Assembly (NCBI GenBank): GCA_022432975.1
Contig: CM039505.1
Coordinates: forward strand, 49,311,897 to 49,375,896
Reading direction: 5' to 3'
From: Begonia masoniana
Lineage: Eukaryota; Streptophyta; Magnoliopsida; Cucurbitales; Begoniaceae
Length of the DNA: 64,000 nt
Below are positions 11,551 through 24,159 of the stretch, one piece after another (position 1 is the stretch's first letter; each line of letters starts with the position of its first letter). The notes under the pieces are model-generated. The model was not told where the DNA came from, ran no database searches, and saw only the letters and a list, made by a program, of their open reading frames with translations. Both the position numbers and the translations under genes were made by a program.

Positions 11551-11930
11551 CACGGATTCCGGGAGGAGTCATCAATGACAAATGGGAGCTTGTCATCTTT
11601 AAATTCCGGGAAGAGTCGTCATCAACAAGGGGATCTTGTTGCATTCTGATTCCAGGAGGAATCGATTATAAGTCGAGGGAAGCTCACAAAAATAGATTCA
11701 TTGAGGAAGTTAGTGAGAGGTGGCGACAAAAATAAGAGAGAGTCTTTATTTGTATAAATCCGATTGTCTTGTAACTTTGAGAACTCGTGAATTGTTTTTT
11801 AATTCTGAGCGTGGCCTTGTAGACGTAGGCAATTGTCGAGCTGCGTTACCAACCTCCTGTCTCATTATTTTATGCACTTTATTGTCTATTATCACGATAA
11901 TTAATTGGTGTCTCACAGAGTGTTACACTT

Positions 11931-14900
11931 GAGTATCAAGTAACTAACCTTGATCTTTCAAACTCGATCCAAATCCCAAATTACTCAGGTCAAAACTTGA
12001 ATTACCCTACTCAACCCACTATATCTACCTCAATTACTTGGTCCAAAACTTGAATTTCCTTTTTTGATTTTTTTTTCTTTTTCTCCATTTATATTTTATT
12101 TACTTATTTATTATAAAAATATTGGAATTGATCCGAGACTAAATTGAGACTGAACCGTGTAACGCGATTCCAGTTCCAATTCCAATATAATGAAACCGCG
12201 CGCCACGATTCAGTCTGAGTTCGAGGGCGAAATTACATTGAACAAACATGTGACCAACCTCTAGGAAAATGATGCTAACAAAATTATTGACCTCTAAATT
12301 GACACGTTTTTTTGAAGGTCACTTAGTTAATGTGAATTTAATAAAGTGTCTTTTAACATTATTCTTAAATAATTTTTAATCACGATGAAATTATAAAATC
12401 CAAGACAAGCATGCAAATAAAATCCAAAGTGACAAAGTGAAATTTCAAATTGGTGATTTCAACAAAGGCTGCGTCAAATCTATCTTTATAAAACTTTATG
12501 GGTCTTTTCTCTTTTAAAGATTGGAAAAATTAAATTTCTACTCTTTAGTTTACTACTAGACTTTTGACTTACAACGTCTTGTGGGACTAAGTTTACAAAT
12601 TAGTTCCAAAAAAAAAAAAAAAAAACAGTTAAAAACTAACTTGTCTTCGGCCATACTTTTATAGACTAATCATTTATTTCAATTATCAATACTATGATTT
12701 GGAAATGAATGTAATTTTTTAGGTAGATTAAAAATTTGAAAATATAAATAATTTTTTTAATTAATAATTTATTTTAATGCATGGAAGACAAAAATAAAAG
12801 TGAGGTTTACTTTGTGGGCAAGGAATAGGATCCTATCCTTAGCCATTCTCTCCTTGTCAAAATCTTGTCCATTAATCTCAACCTTTCATGTAATTTTTTT
12901 CTTCTAATCCAACGGTCTCTAAACATTTCTTTCTCATTAATAAATCTTTATTTTATTTTTCTTAATTTCTTATTATTTTTTTCTATTTGGTTCATTTTAA
13001 CCTAAAAGAAAAGTCAAAACCCTAACAAAAGATTACATTTCTCCTCTTTTTCCTTCGAGGCCTCGTTTTCTAAGGTAGTATTAATTTATTTTCGACAAAT
13101 ATATAATATATTAAGATTTCACCGTTCATTGTTCTAAATTGCATTGTTCGATAAAAATATATAAGTTATTTTAGGGGAATAATTGAACAAGATTTGATGA
13201 AAGATAATGGGTGTGAGTTGAAGAAAGAAGTGATTAAGGATAAAAATAAATGAAAAGTCATTAGGAATGAGAAGAATCGAGTGAATATGAAAGAAAAAAA
13301 AAGGGTGGAATTAAGAAAGAAAATAATGATTTATTAATGAAACATAAAAAAAAATTAAATAATTTAGACTATTAACTTATAAAAAAAATTAAATGAAAAA
13401 TTGAACTTTAATATTTATTAAAATTACTTTTTTTTTTATCACTCCTATCAACTCATTGCAATCGTTTTTTTATTATTATTATTATATTTTTGCTTTTGAA
13501 AAGTAATTTGATTTCTTGACTATTTGAGGATTGAAAAGATCACTTTTTAAATTCTAATAAAATTGTAAATTAAAAAGATTATGATTATTTCTTAAAATTC
13601 TATAATTATAAAAACAACCTCTAACCATGACATGCTCACTTAAAACCCTCTTAATGAAATTAAATTTATTGGTTGTCTTATAGTTAATCAAAGGAGGCCT
13701 ATTTAATCCTAAAATATGAACACCAATGCTACCTGAATTTCAACTTTAGTCAGTATTTTTTTTACACAATAAGAATAAGAAGACGAAGATGAAAACCAGA
13801 GAAAAAAAAAATATTGGTCGATCAGAAAGAAATAAAATAAATTTATATAATCAATATCTGGATGAATTACATAGAAATAAATATTTGATTGTCGGTCTGC
13901 AGTAAAAAAACATCTCATATATTATGCAGTTAAATTAATAGTTTGTACGACGATAATAGTCGGATTAATTTTAAGGTCTATTCGTAACATTTAGTGCACT
14001 TAGTGTAACTTGTGTTATACAAAAAGTATGATTATTTTTCTAAATTTCATGATTATAAAAATATCAAGTAAAATGTTGATATTATTAATATTTATTTATT
14101 TATTTTTTATAATTCAGTTATTTCAAGGAAAAAGCGTTTAGCATGCAACTTTAATGATTGGGGTCCACGTGGAAAATCTACAGACTGCCTTTTAACTGAC
14201 CCCACTGAGAGTAAGGGGCCCAACTAATGAGACACGAAAAGGACGACTCCACCACAGCCATACACGTGTACGTCTCAGATACACCCGCACGGGTAACCGA
14301 CAACACAAAACCAGCTTAAAAAAATAACGAAACAAAGAAAGAAAGGGAAAAGCCGGGAAAACAGATTTTCCCGAGAAACAAACAAAACCCAAACTGCATG
14401 ATCAGAAGAAAGGAGAAGAAGAGAAAAAAGGGTTTATCTGAGAGAGAAGAAGACGTTAAAGCTGAGTTTAGTTGTTGAAACCGAAGCCATAACTCTCTGA
14501 TCTTATGCGTAACGCTTCCCAGTGGAAATGATTTTCTTCTCTCTCTTCTGCCATTGTTGATCAGCGCACGTCTGCATGGTGAGCTAGAGATATGATTCGG
14601 AGCTGAGAAAACGGGGGTTTCAAATGGGAAGTCAGAAGGGGAAGGTTTGAAAAAGCATAATGTTCTGGCAAACGGACAAACGCAGTCTGGTTTGAAAGGC
14701 CAGAGAAAGTGCGAGAAAGCTACACGAAAGGCTTTTAACAGACCATTGCCAAACACCATCCTCTTTCTCTCTCCTTTTCTTTTTCCCTTTTTGTTTATTA
14801 CCAGAATCCCATGACCCACACGAGCGGTCCTCGATTTGCATGTTCGTGTTGGACAGAAAGCAGATACTTGCATTGGGGGAATGTAGAGAGAGAAGTAGAG
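11931..14900. other. intergenic, AT-rich, upstream of the MYB gene
   Basis: No gene or clear repeat family is seen. The minus-strand open frame at 14316-14924 overlaps the presumed MYB promoter and has no recognisable domain. The stretch 12120-12240 holds GC-rich CGATTCCAGTTCC-like sequence that may be a decayed hAT subterminal region. Confidence 0.4.
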
Positions 14901-15236
14901 GAGTAGAGGAGAGAGAGAGCCCACTGTCTTATAACAGTCACAATCATGAAACGATTATGGTGGATTACAGAGAGAGAGCGAGGGGTTTTCATTGCTTGGC
15001 TTGTATGAGTAGAGAGAGAGAGAGAGAGAGAGATGAGAGGGAATAGTAACTGTATTTAGATGTTCTCTCTATGGTTCATAGTAGAGAATCATCAAGAAAA
15101 AGAAATTCAATTTTCAGCTTCATGTTTTAAGGCATATCCATTTGGGTTTTTGTTTTGAATTTGCTTTCTCTCTCTCTCTCTCTCTACCCTTTTACTCTTC
15201 TTTTCTGTTCATCTGCCCTTGTTTTTACTTTCAGAC
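14880..15236 (+). promoter_or_regulatory. MYB 5' leader with GA and CT microsatellites
   Basis: GA-rich blocks occur at about 14887-14920 and 15011-15033, and a CT block at about 15165-15185. TTTTTACTTTCAG directly before the MYB start (AG at 15233-15234) has the form of a splice acceptor, so the leader may contain an intron. GA/CT tracts near plant starts are common and may bind BPC-type factors; that role is inferred. Confidence 0.5.
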
Positions 15237-16665
15237 ATGAGTTTACAGAGCTTGAGCTGTAAAGGCAATGGCTACTATTCAAACTTTATCCCCCCTTCTC
15301 CACGTTCTTCTCCGTTTCTCCCTGCAAACCCTTTTTCGAATATCAAATCAGGAAATCACGAACTGGGGTTTGAGCATCTGAGACCACCACTAGAGCAGAG
15401 CCAGAAAGCTTGGCGCTTTCAACAATGGCCGAATACAAGAATCAGAAAAGGCGAAAATGGAAGCGACTCCTGTGCTGTGGCAGAGAAAAACGATAGAACG
15501 TTTCTCAAAATCTTGGGGGAAGGTGAAGAAGGAAAGAGCAACGGAGCTAGAAAAAACGAGCAATCTAAGATTTGCGCCAGAGGCCATTGGAGACCTTCAG
15601 AAGATGCTCAACTTAAACAGCTTGTTGCCACATACGGTCCACAGCACTGGAACTTGATTGCTAAACATCTTGAAGGCAGATCAGGTAAAGTTAATAAATC
15701 TGGATTTCATTTTTACTAATTATCTTTTATCTGTATCATTTTCATATTGTTTTATCGTGATTTTACACTGTAAGATGCTGAAATAATATATTATTTACAC
15801 CAAAAAACAAATAAATATTGAAACTTTGCTGGAAAATGTAAATGTAGTAGTATAACTCCTATGATTATTTTATCCTCATCGTCGATTTTTATTTTTCTGT
15901 GTAATTAAGGGAAAAGTTGCAGGCTGAGATGGTTTAATCAGCTAGATCCAAGGATAAACAGGAGGGCATTCACAGAAGAAGAAGAAGAAAGGCTGCTAGC
16001 AGCTCATAAACTGTATGGAAACAAATGGGCAATTATTGCGAGGATTTTTCCAGGAAGAACTGATAATGCAGTGAAGAACCATTGGCATGTTATAATGGCC
16101 AGAAAGCAAAGAGAAAAGTCCAATCTTTACGGAAGAAGAAACCCATCTTCTTCTTCTTCTTCTCACATTCTTCCCAAAGTGTTCAGCCTGAATATGCAGA
16201 GAGTTTCGAGCCCCATTGATGATCAATCTTCTTCTTCTTGCACTGACCTTCCTCTCGCTACCTCCATTGCCGGCCATTCCTCCTGGCTTTTTCCTTCCTT
16301 TCCTCCAATGGGTAAGACCCTTAGATTAAACTAATCTGTCAAATTTTCTGGTAAAAAATAATTATAAAAGCTTTAAATCTCGAAATATCCGTAATTTATG
16401 GAAGAAATCTGAGTTGATTACGTTTATATTCTTACTGAGTTTCCATGGAGAGTTTACAGTACTGGGAAATGCAGTGAGAAAGGGTATGGCGATGGCTTCT
16501 GCTAAACCAGTTAACGCAGATTCAAACTCGGAAATCTCAGCCGGAGACTCAGTTGGAACCGGAACCACCGCCAATGTTTCAGTGCCAGCCGGGAAATCTG
16601 TAGAGATGTTAAAGATCAACATGCCCTTCATCGATTTTCTTGGAGTTGGAGCTTCTTCAACTTAA
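15237..16665 (+). CDS. R2R3-MYB transcription factor, MYB52/56/105/117 type
   Basis: Exons 15237-15684, 15910-16311 and 16460-16665 join in phase at GT-AG sites to give 351 aa. The start is the ATG at 15237; an in-frame TTG upstream is not needed. Residues about 112-163 form R2 (Trp at 118, 138 and 157) and 164-214 form R3 (Phe 170 in place of the first Trp, then Trp 189 and 208). The phrase GHWRPSEDAQLKQLV and the R3 text NKWAIIARIFPGRTDN are characteristic of the subgroup that includes MYB52, MYB56, MYB105 and MYB117, known for roles in cell-wall formation, seed-coat mucilage and organ boundaries. The C-terminus ends in an FIDFLGVGAS-type motif, also seen in that group. A Ser-rich region follows the DNA-binding domain. 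It should act in the nucleus. The first intron falls inside R2, directly after GRSG, a usual position for the family. Confidence 0.93.
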
Positions 16666-17489
16666 AAAAAAAAAATGTTTTTTTTTTTAAATTATATCTT
16701 TTACAGAAAAGAGAGAATACTAGTTCTCTGCACAGACAGTTCCGTTATTAGGAAAAAGATGAAGTTAGAGAGAAAGTGACAATGGTTCATGTAATTCTGA
16801 GTAACTTCGAGGGTATTTTTGTCCGATGTGAAGCAAAAACTACCAAAGTTGCTTTCCTTTCTTTGAACTAGAACTGACCTAAACAAAGAAAAAGACAACA
16901 ATGCCCAACTTAGGACTGATTAATCATTGTTCTGTTTCTTTAATAATCTTATGTAGATGTGACGTTGAAATAATCGGTCGTGACAAATTTTATTATTGCT
17001 CAAAAAATTAAATATTCGATATGTCATGATACTTAAAAGTAACGTATGAAAATTATTTTAATTATTAAGGATTATATTTTATCCAAAATCAAGTGAAAAT
17101 AATTTAGATGAAACAAGGTATAAAAAATAAAATAAATAATTTAATGATTTATTTTGAAAAATGACGTAAATTAATTGACATAATCAAACAATAGATTTCA
17201 CAATTTTTCATTTTTTTTTCTCAAACCTAAAAAAATAAAAATTTGAATATCAACATTATTAAATGTTTGTAGAAAAGAGATCAATTCGAAAATTGAACTA
17301 TGAGATATTTTTCAATTTAATTACTGAATAATTTTTTTTTCGTCAATTTAAACATCAAACTATACACTGTTAGTAAATGAAACTAGTCTGTTAAATGAAC
17401 GTTAAAACCTAAAAGACAAAAAAATAAATTGAGGAGAAAAAATAAGCTACATATCAAAGAAATAACTCATTTTCTCAAAGACGCCCCCA
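16666..17489. other. intergenic, 3' side of the MYB gene
   Basis: AT-rich. It begins with A- and T-runs at 16663-16690 that follow the MYB stop. No gene is seen. Confidence 0.4.
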
Positions 17490-17757
17490 TTGAAAGGCCT
17501 TCTTTTCTTCCCTTATGCTTTGATTAATCAACAAATTGAAGCAAAAGGCGAATTTTTCTTGGAAAAGCTTAGTAGGTGTTTGCAAACGTTTTTCTTCATG
17601 GTCGCCATGGTGGTTTCACTGCTTGTCTTGTCGTTGCCTGTACTGGTTGCAATAGGGGACGTTATAGTGCCTTGTGTTCTAATCTCAAGCTTTACATGCC
17701 TTAGGTGCTATAGTTTCAAGGAGCATTTGCATCGATGTGCTTTCAAGAGCTTGGTGG
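17490..17757 (+). pseudogene. first-exon fragment of a plant multi-pass membrane protein
   Basis: The frame encodes a hydrophobic stretch (FFFMVAMVVSLLVLSLPVLV) followed by VPCVLISSFTCLRCYSFKEH and an AFKS-LV end. I recognise this as the N-terminal exon of a plant family annotated as uncharacterised membrane or alpha/beta-hydrolase-like proteins; this assignment is from memory and moderate. The usual first Met before SRCLQT is absent (Leu-Ser here), although an internal Met is present. The exon ends at a good donor, GTG|GTAAAG. No later exon of the family was found downstream; a solo LTR begins at 17763, six bases into the presumed intron. Most likely a remnant, though a gene with an enormous intron is not excluded. 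Confidence 0.5.
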
Positions 17758-19495
17758 TAAAGTGTAATATACCAATATTTTAATCCCAAATTAAGGAAAC
17801 AAATCGAACCCTAAATTGTAATTCTCTCCAAATTAGTGAAACCAAACCATAAATTGTATTCAATAAGTAAATCCCTCAATTTTAGTCAAAACAAACCCTA
17901 ATTTCAGAAGTTATTTTTGGATTTCTAATACAAAATCAGAAAATAATTTCCAAACTTCAATATACAAACGTTAAGGAAATAATCAGAGGAAATTCCTTCC
18001 TAACTATTTGATGAATCTGATTAAATTGGAAGGCCAAATTCGTAACATTATCTAAGGAAAGAATTGAAATTCCTCTCCCTTACAAATCACGTCGATCTGT
18101 GAAAAGAAAATCACACCAATGTTCTCTCCTAATTTCTGGAAAATAGAGAAGAATCACAGAGGAACCAAAGGAAAACTTTTACCTCGCCAGAGAATACCCC
18201 ACTTTGCTAAATCGTCGAACCCAACCTCCGACCACCGCAACTTACTCAGACTTGGCCGAAATCCTCTGAGGAAGCTGCTGCCCTGCTCTGAACGCCGAAC
18301 ATTCCTCCGGCGATAATCTCTCCCTCGGTCGAGCGATTTCTCCGATAGAAACCCTTCTCTCGGCTGAGCTTTGTTTTCTGTTGCGAACCACGATCGAGCG
18401 CGCGAATCTCCCCTAAAGGCAAGAAGAAGCGTGAACAAAGGAGACGAAAAAACAGAGAATTGGTTTTAGACTTTTATTCTGAACCGAACCAAACATCAAG
18501 TTCAGAACCAAACAATCAGCGGACCAAACTGGGTTTCTGTTAAAAGCTCAACCTGAACCGGCCTAGTTGACCAATCAGCCCAAAATTTAAAATTGGTTCA
18601 ACCGAATATTTTTGGATCGTTAAGGACGCCAAAAATCAATCCGAAAATCCAATGCTTGGATTTTTAATGGAAGATTATTACAACGCTCAGGGAAACACCT
18701 AAAACTATATTATCCATCTCTCTCGAAATCTAGGTAAGTGAAAGTATCACGTTTTTCAACGTTTTGGCTTTGGCCCTACATCACAAAATCTATATTATTT
18801 TATTACAGTTTTATTTTATATTTCTGATATTTGTGCACGCATTTAGACATTGGCGTAGAATTGTTTTTGTGACGACCCCAACCCGATCAGGGCCGCCACG
18901 GACTAGCCGTGACATAACCATTACCTAAGCCCTCGTGTTTTCTCATAAACTTTTTCATTTTTTTACTTAACACTTTAACAGAAAACTAACTTAGACAATT
19001 GACCCACCTCTAACGACCTTTAGGGTCTAACTTTGACTTAAACATTTGACTTAAACATTTTGAGCGTCAAACATTTTGACTTTTAAAACATTTGGAACTA
19101 GACTAAAATCATTACTAACTTAAAACAATTAACACTTAAAGTAAGATCAATTAAAACAAAACACTAATATAACCTATACTCAAGAAAACAAACTGCGTGG
19201 ATCGCTCTAAAAATCGAGCGTATCCTTACCTGTTTTAAAAAGACCAAACAGTTCAAAATAACCAAACAGTTCCAGTATATTCTCTAAAATAAAGACTTTA
19301 CATTCTAAACAATCTACTACCACTACCTTTACATCATTCTAACCAATCTAGTGCCACTACATATACATCAAAACTTGACTTTTCGTACATTTTTCTATCA
19401 AAACATATAATCTACATACTTAAACACTTTGATGCTTTCACAAATTAAACCTACACGTAGACCTACTAACCAACAAAACTAACTCACATCAGTCG

Positions 19496-19636
19496 ACATA
19501 CATCATTCAAGCCATCGGATCATCAAGCCAACACACACCCCGTCGCCACGAGCACCACCCATCGACCACCTTTTCCTTGTCATCACGAGGAACTCTCACC
19601 TTCACACCTGTCACCTACACCATACAACATAAACAG
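19496..19636 (+). repeat. 141-bp duplicated block, left copy
   Basis: The block from ACATACATCATTCAAGCC to CATACAACATAAACAG recurs almost unchanged at 20649-20789, on the other side of the 22-bp array. Confidence 0.95.
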
Positions 19637-19805
19637 TAAGCCTAATGCTTAGTAAGGGGATGCACTATATGAATTTAAAACATTTTACTTAATATATGCA
19701 GTTACTACAGTTTCATCGTACATAATCGTTTCGTTTTGTTAACATTTTCTCATTTGTCTACGTAGTAGACCATTTCCTTGCCCCGTGAGAACACATAACT
19801 TGCCC

Positions 19806-20641
19806 CATGAGAACGTACAGTCAGAACCATGAGAACGTACAGTCAGAACCATGAGAACGTACAGTCAGAACCATGAGAACGTACAGTCAGAACCATGAGA
19901 ACGTACAGTCAGAACCATGAGAACGTACAGTCAGAACCATGAGAACGTACAGTCAGAACCATGAGAACGTACAGTCAGAACCATGAGAACGTACAGTCAG
20001 AACCATGAGAACGTACAGTCAGAACCATGAGAACGTACAGTCAGAACCATGAGAACGTACAGTCAGAACCATGAGAACGTACAGTCAGAACCATGAGAAC
20101 GTACAGTCAGAACCATGAGAACGTACAGTCAGAACCATGAGAACGTACAGTCAGAACCATGAGAACGTACAGTCAGAACCATGAGAACGTACAGTCAGAA
20201 CCATGAGAACGTACAGTCAGAACCATGAGAACGTACAGTCAGAACCATGAGAACGTACAGTCAGAACCATGAGAACGTACAGTCAGAACCATGAGAACGT
20301 ACAGTCAGAACCATGAGAACGTACAGTCAGAACCATGAGAACGTACAGTCAGAACCATGAGAACGTACAGTCAGAACCATGAGAACGTACAGTCAGAACC
20401 ATGAGAACGTACAGTCAGAACCATGAGAACGTACAGTCAGAACCATGAGAACGTACAGTCAGAACCATGAGAACGTACAGTCAGAACCATGAGAACGTAC
20501 AGTCAGAACCATGAGAACGTACAGTCAGAACCATGAGAACGTACAGTCAGAACCATGAGAACGTACAGTCAGAACCATGAGAACGTACAGTCAGAACCAT
20601 GAGAACGTACAGTCAGAACCATGAGAACGTACAGTCAGAAC
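19806..20641 (+). repeat. 38-copy 22-bp minisatellite
   Basis: The unit CATGAGAACGTACAGTCAGA plus AC is repeated head to tail about 38 times with almost no variation. A short, less regular echo of the same unit lies at about 20815-20958. There are no spacers, so it is a plain tandem array. Confidence 0.97.
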
Positions 20642-20648
20642 CGTGAGA

Positions 20649-20789
20649 ACATACATCATTCAAGCCATCGGATCATCAAGCCAACACACACCCCGTCGCC
20701 ACGAGCACCACCCATCGACCACCTTTTCCTTGTCATCACGAGGAACTCTCACCTTCACACCTGTCACCTACACCATACAACATAAACAG
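20649..20789 (+). repeat. 141-bp duplicated block, right copy
   Basis: Near-identical to 19496-19636. It is followed by GTGAGAACATAC and a second, smaller minisatellite block, so the array and the block seem to have been copied together. Confidence 0.95.
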
Positions 20790-22689
20790 TGAGAACATAC
20801 ATAACTTGCCCCGTGAGAACATACAGTCAGACCCGTGAGAAACATACAGTCAGAACCATGAGAACGTACAGTCAGAACCATGAGAACGTACAGTCAGAAC
20901 CATGAGAAACGTACAGTCAGAACCATGAGAACATACAGTCAGAACCGTGAGAACATACATCATTCACTTGATCGTTCTTTACTTCAACGTTTCACATATC
21001 ATCTTTAAATCATTATCGTTCAATTCATCGTAAAAACATGCTCGTAAATAGTTCGTATGCACATTTTATAAAACATGATGCATGAGGAGTTCATAGACAT
21101 ACATAGACATATCATCAACCAATTCACTACATACATGGACATATACTATTCTTAACGAACTTCACAAACAACTAACATTCTAAGCTACCCGACTCATTAA
21201 TCCCCACAATCATAAAATCATCACCAAAACGGAAAAACCTAACGTTGACATGATGTAGGGCCTTAAGGGCCGGAAGCCTAACATCCACTTACCTGGCGTC
21301 CGTAGCTAGCCGAGTACCGTCCAAAAGTCGTCTCCACCTAAAGCATTTCATAGCACGTCATTAGTATTCATCCATTTCAAAACTAAACGAAATCCCGAGC
21401 TAAGACAATTTCTTCAAAAACTCTAACTCATTTCGTTCGGGCATAACTAAACTCTTATTCTCGTGAAAACATCTCAAATTACTATTTCTAGCCTAATCCA
21501 ACTAAAACCTAATTAAATGGGCCACTAATTTGGGTTCGGTAAAAACCGACCTAAAACTTCGAACGCGCGTAACTTTCGCGTCGGTTATCGGAATCGAACG
21601 ATTCCAGCGGCCACGTACTCCTCTAATAACCTATTTTAATCTGTCAAAAGGAATTTTAAAACAAATGACCGGAGCTAGGTCAATTTATCAAAAACCCGAA
21701 ACTGCCCTTTACCCGGAAAATCCCCCTTTTTGATTTTTCATCAAATTCCATCAATTTCTTCACCAATCAATCACATATACACTCGATTAACAATATCTAA
21801 TCAAAAATCGAAGCTACACTAAGCAAAACCCGAAATGCACAACACACCTCACGGTTTTCTCCCTGAAAACCGAGATACCATAGCCCACCGGCGAACACTC
21901 GCCTCACATCCCTAATTCCCCCACATTTCCGTCACAAATCGACCAAAGAAATGACCCAACTCGTGGACCACTCCACGGCCGAGCAACAGAGCGAAAAAAC
22001 AGGGAGGAACTACCTGTTTCGGTCGGGTCTGGCGCGAAGAGAGCTGAACCGAGCTCTGGCTTCAGCTCGCCGGAGTTCGCTCGCCTGAACGGTGGTCGGA
22101 AACGCCAGGTCGCCGTCGAAGGGAGGCCGGCGCTCGCGCTCTTCCTTTCTCTCTTCGGCGTCGGGCTCGGCAGGGGAATGGCTTCCTCGTGAAGCCATTC
22201 CTTTGTTTTATAAAACTTATAAATAAAATTATAATTTTATTTACTTACCAAATTACTTAAATGCCCCTCCATCAATTTTATGCTTAACTCTTTAATTAGT
22301 CTATCAATTCGGTTTCTCTGCAATTTCTTTATTTCTCCAAATATTCCAATTTAATCTTAGAGTTCTAACAAAATTCACCGTTTCTAAAACGGACTTATTC
22401 TGCTATTTTTACGAATTAATATGCTAAAAGGGTAAAACGGGAACTTTAGCATTACTCTTTTCGATTTGGGTTTCTAAAATTCCACTTATTCCTCTAAAAA
22501 TTCCCATAAATTTCTAGGGTTCTAAGGAAACATCCCTCTCAAGAAAATACTTTAATTTGCTATTTACGAAAAGAAATTAGAAAATCCTAAGATCCAAAAA
22601 TCCGGGCGTTATAGTTTTAAAAAGATATAATTTGATAGGACATTTGTGTGTGTATGAAAAAGATGGAATTAACGAAAAACATGTAATAT

Positions 22690-22940
22690 TTGACCGACAG
22701 TTGGAACAAGTTCTAACTAGAGGTGATGAGTGGAATAAGTTCCAACTAGATGTGATATTTGACCGATGGTTGGAACAAGTTCTAACTAGAGGTGATGATT
22801 GGAACAAGTTCCAACTAGATGTGATATTTGACCGAAAGTTAGAACAAGTTCTAACTATAGGTGATGTTAGACCGAAGGTTGGAACAAGTTCTAACTAGAG
22901 GTGATGTTTGACCGAGGGTTGGAACAAGTTCTAACCAGAA
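22690..22940 (+). repeat. ~68-bp tandem repeats with inner inverted motif
   Basis: Units carry TTTGACCGA..GTTGGAACAAGTTCTAACTAGAGGTGATG, read in short pieces, then AAGTTCCAACTAGATGTGATA. Two full and about three partial units are seen. TTGGAACAAGTTC and its near complement recur within each unit. Confidence 0.8.
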
Positions 22941-23505
22941 TGTAACTGATAAGACAGGATTCGAAAAAAAAAGTAAATGTTGACACTTGCACATATTTTC
23001 GCTTACTGAGTTTTTCTCATAGTTTTAATTTTGTGATGTAGGTGAGTTTTTATCTGAGGAAGAACTAGCTGTGTTCAAGAATCCTCTAGAGGCAGGCGAG
23101 CATACAGAGGAGGATGTTGTCGTTGGTTTTGAATAAAATTTAAAGTTATGCTTTTATATTATTTTAAAAAAGATATTTTTATATTTAGTCGCATTTAAAT
23201 TTATTTAGTTTTAAGTTGGAATAATTTATTGCATCAACTATTGGATTTTTATTAATTACGCTATTAAAAACAAATTTATGAATAAAGTTATATTTAATAT
23301 TTGTTTAGCATTTAATATTCTAAATATTTATTGATATTAATTTCAAGGTTTTCGCTTATTAAATGATTTTTATTATTTTCAATTAAGAAAATTATGGTAT
23401 TATAACGATCCAATTTAACCTAATTTGTAAATCAATTTGGAAAAAAATTTAGGATTTTCAAATTGGGAAAAAATCTAAATTAAATTTTAGGGTCGTTACA
23501 TAAAG

Positions 23506-24152
23506 CTTTGATAGAACCAAAATTGGAACGAAACTAAATCAAACATAAAAGCACCAAAAATTTAACTGAAATCGAACGAAAAAGAAAGCCCTATACCACA
23601 AAATTGTTGGATTACCTTTGATAGAACTGATTGTAAATGATTTGATGAGTTTATGAATGAGAAAGCGAAAGAGAAAGGCTACTCGCAGAAAACCAAAGGA
23701 AACAAGTGCAAGTGTTAGGTTTTGATGTTCATTTAATAGACTGATTTGATTTGCTTATAGTGCATAATTTGATATTTGAATCGACGAAAAAAATTATTCT
23801 GTATTTTAATTGAAAAACACCCCATAGTTCAGTGTTTGAATAAATCTTTTCTTATATATTTTAAGTGTCTTAAAAGAAATTTTGTCTTTTTATATATTAA
23901 AAATTCTACCACATTTTTCTTATTTTTAGTTCTACAATCTTTCCTAATTTTTCAAGCAAACCATGATAGTGTACACAAGCAAAATTAGCTCACGCAAAGC
24001 CTGAATAAAATCTAGCTCACCGTGTATAATAGACTAATTGAAGTGCTCTTATGTTGTGAGTTGAATGAACAGGTTTGACAAGTTGTGACGACATGTAAGT
24101 TTTACAGCATTTTAGTAAATATAATATGTAAATAATTTTATCTATTTTCTAT
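23506..24152. other. AT-rich spacer between solo LTR and MULE
   Basis: It continues the sequence interrupted at 17762. I looked here for the next exon of the membrane-protein fragment and did not find one. Confidence 0.4.
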
Positions 24153-24159
24153 TAAATTT

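Larger units (their letters stand above)
9880..11930 (+). mobile_element. solo LTR of the SIRE-like copia family, split by Cassandra
   Basis: The two flanks of the Cassandra insertion (about 9880-10128 and 11556-11930) align by eye with the reverse complement of the LTRs of the complete copia element at 37951-46585. Shared blocks include GAAACTCAGTCTCGGGAGGAGA, read in short pieces, the GGTGGCGACAAA-ATAAGAG block and TCCGATTGTCTTGTAA. No internal region accompanies it, so it is a solo LTR or LTR fragment, in the opposite orientation to the full element. I could not fix its exact ends. Confidence 0.7.
18868..22613 (-). mobile_element. inverted solo LTR nested in the 17763-23500 element
   Basis: Plus-strand ends are TGTGACGACCCC and GGGCGTTATA, with GTTTT on both sides (18863-18867 and 22614-22618), an exact 5-bp TSD. 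The shared modules of the family appear in reverse: TGATGTAGGGCCTTAAGGGCC near 21250 and a TACACCATACAACATAAACAGTAAG-type block near 19620. One terminus has TATAAC in place of TGTAAC, a point change. A GC-rich patch at 21990-22200 resembles the 5' leader region of the family. Confidence 0.82.
17763..23500 (+). mobile_element. solo LTR, long TGTAAYACCC family, host to a second solo LTR
   Basis: It starts TGTAATATACC and ends GGGTCGTTACA, flanked by TAAAG at 17758-17762 and 23501-23505, an exact 5-bp TSD. No coding region is present. It shares with related elements in this window a GGTAAGTG...GGCCCTACATCAC block (18730-18790) and a CTTACTGAGTTTTTCTCATAG...GATGTAGGTGA block (23005-23045). About 3.75 kb of its length is a nested element. 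Confidence 0.85.

Noticed and set aside
14316..14924. 202-codon minus-strand frame upstream of the MYB gene
   Set aside because: No recognisable domain, low-complexity hydrophobic ends, and it overlaps the expected MYB promoter and leader.
19806..20641. CRISPR-like array
   Set aside because: The 22-bp units are contiguous with no spacers and lie in a plant LTR.
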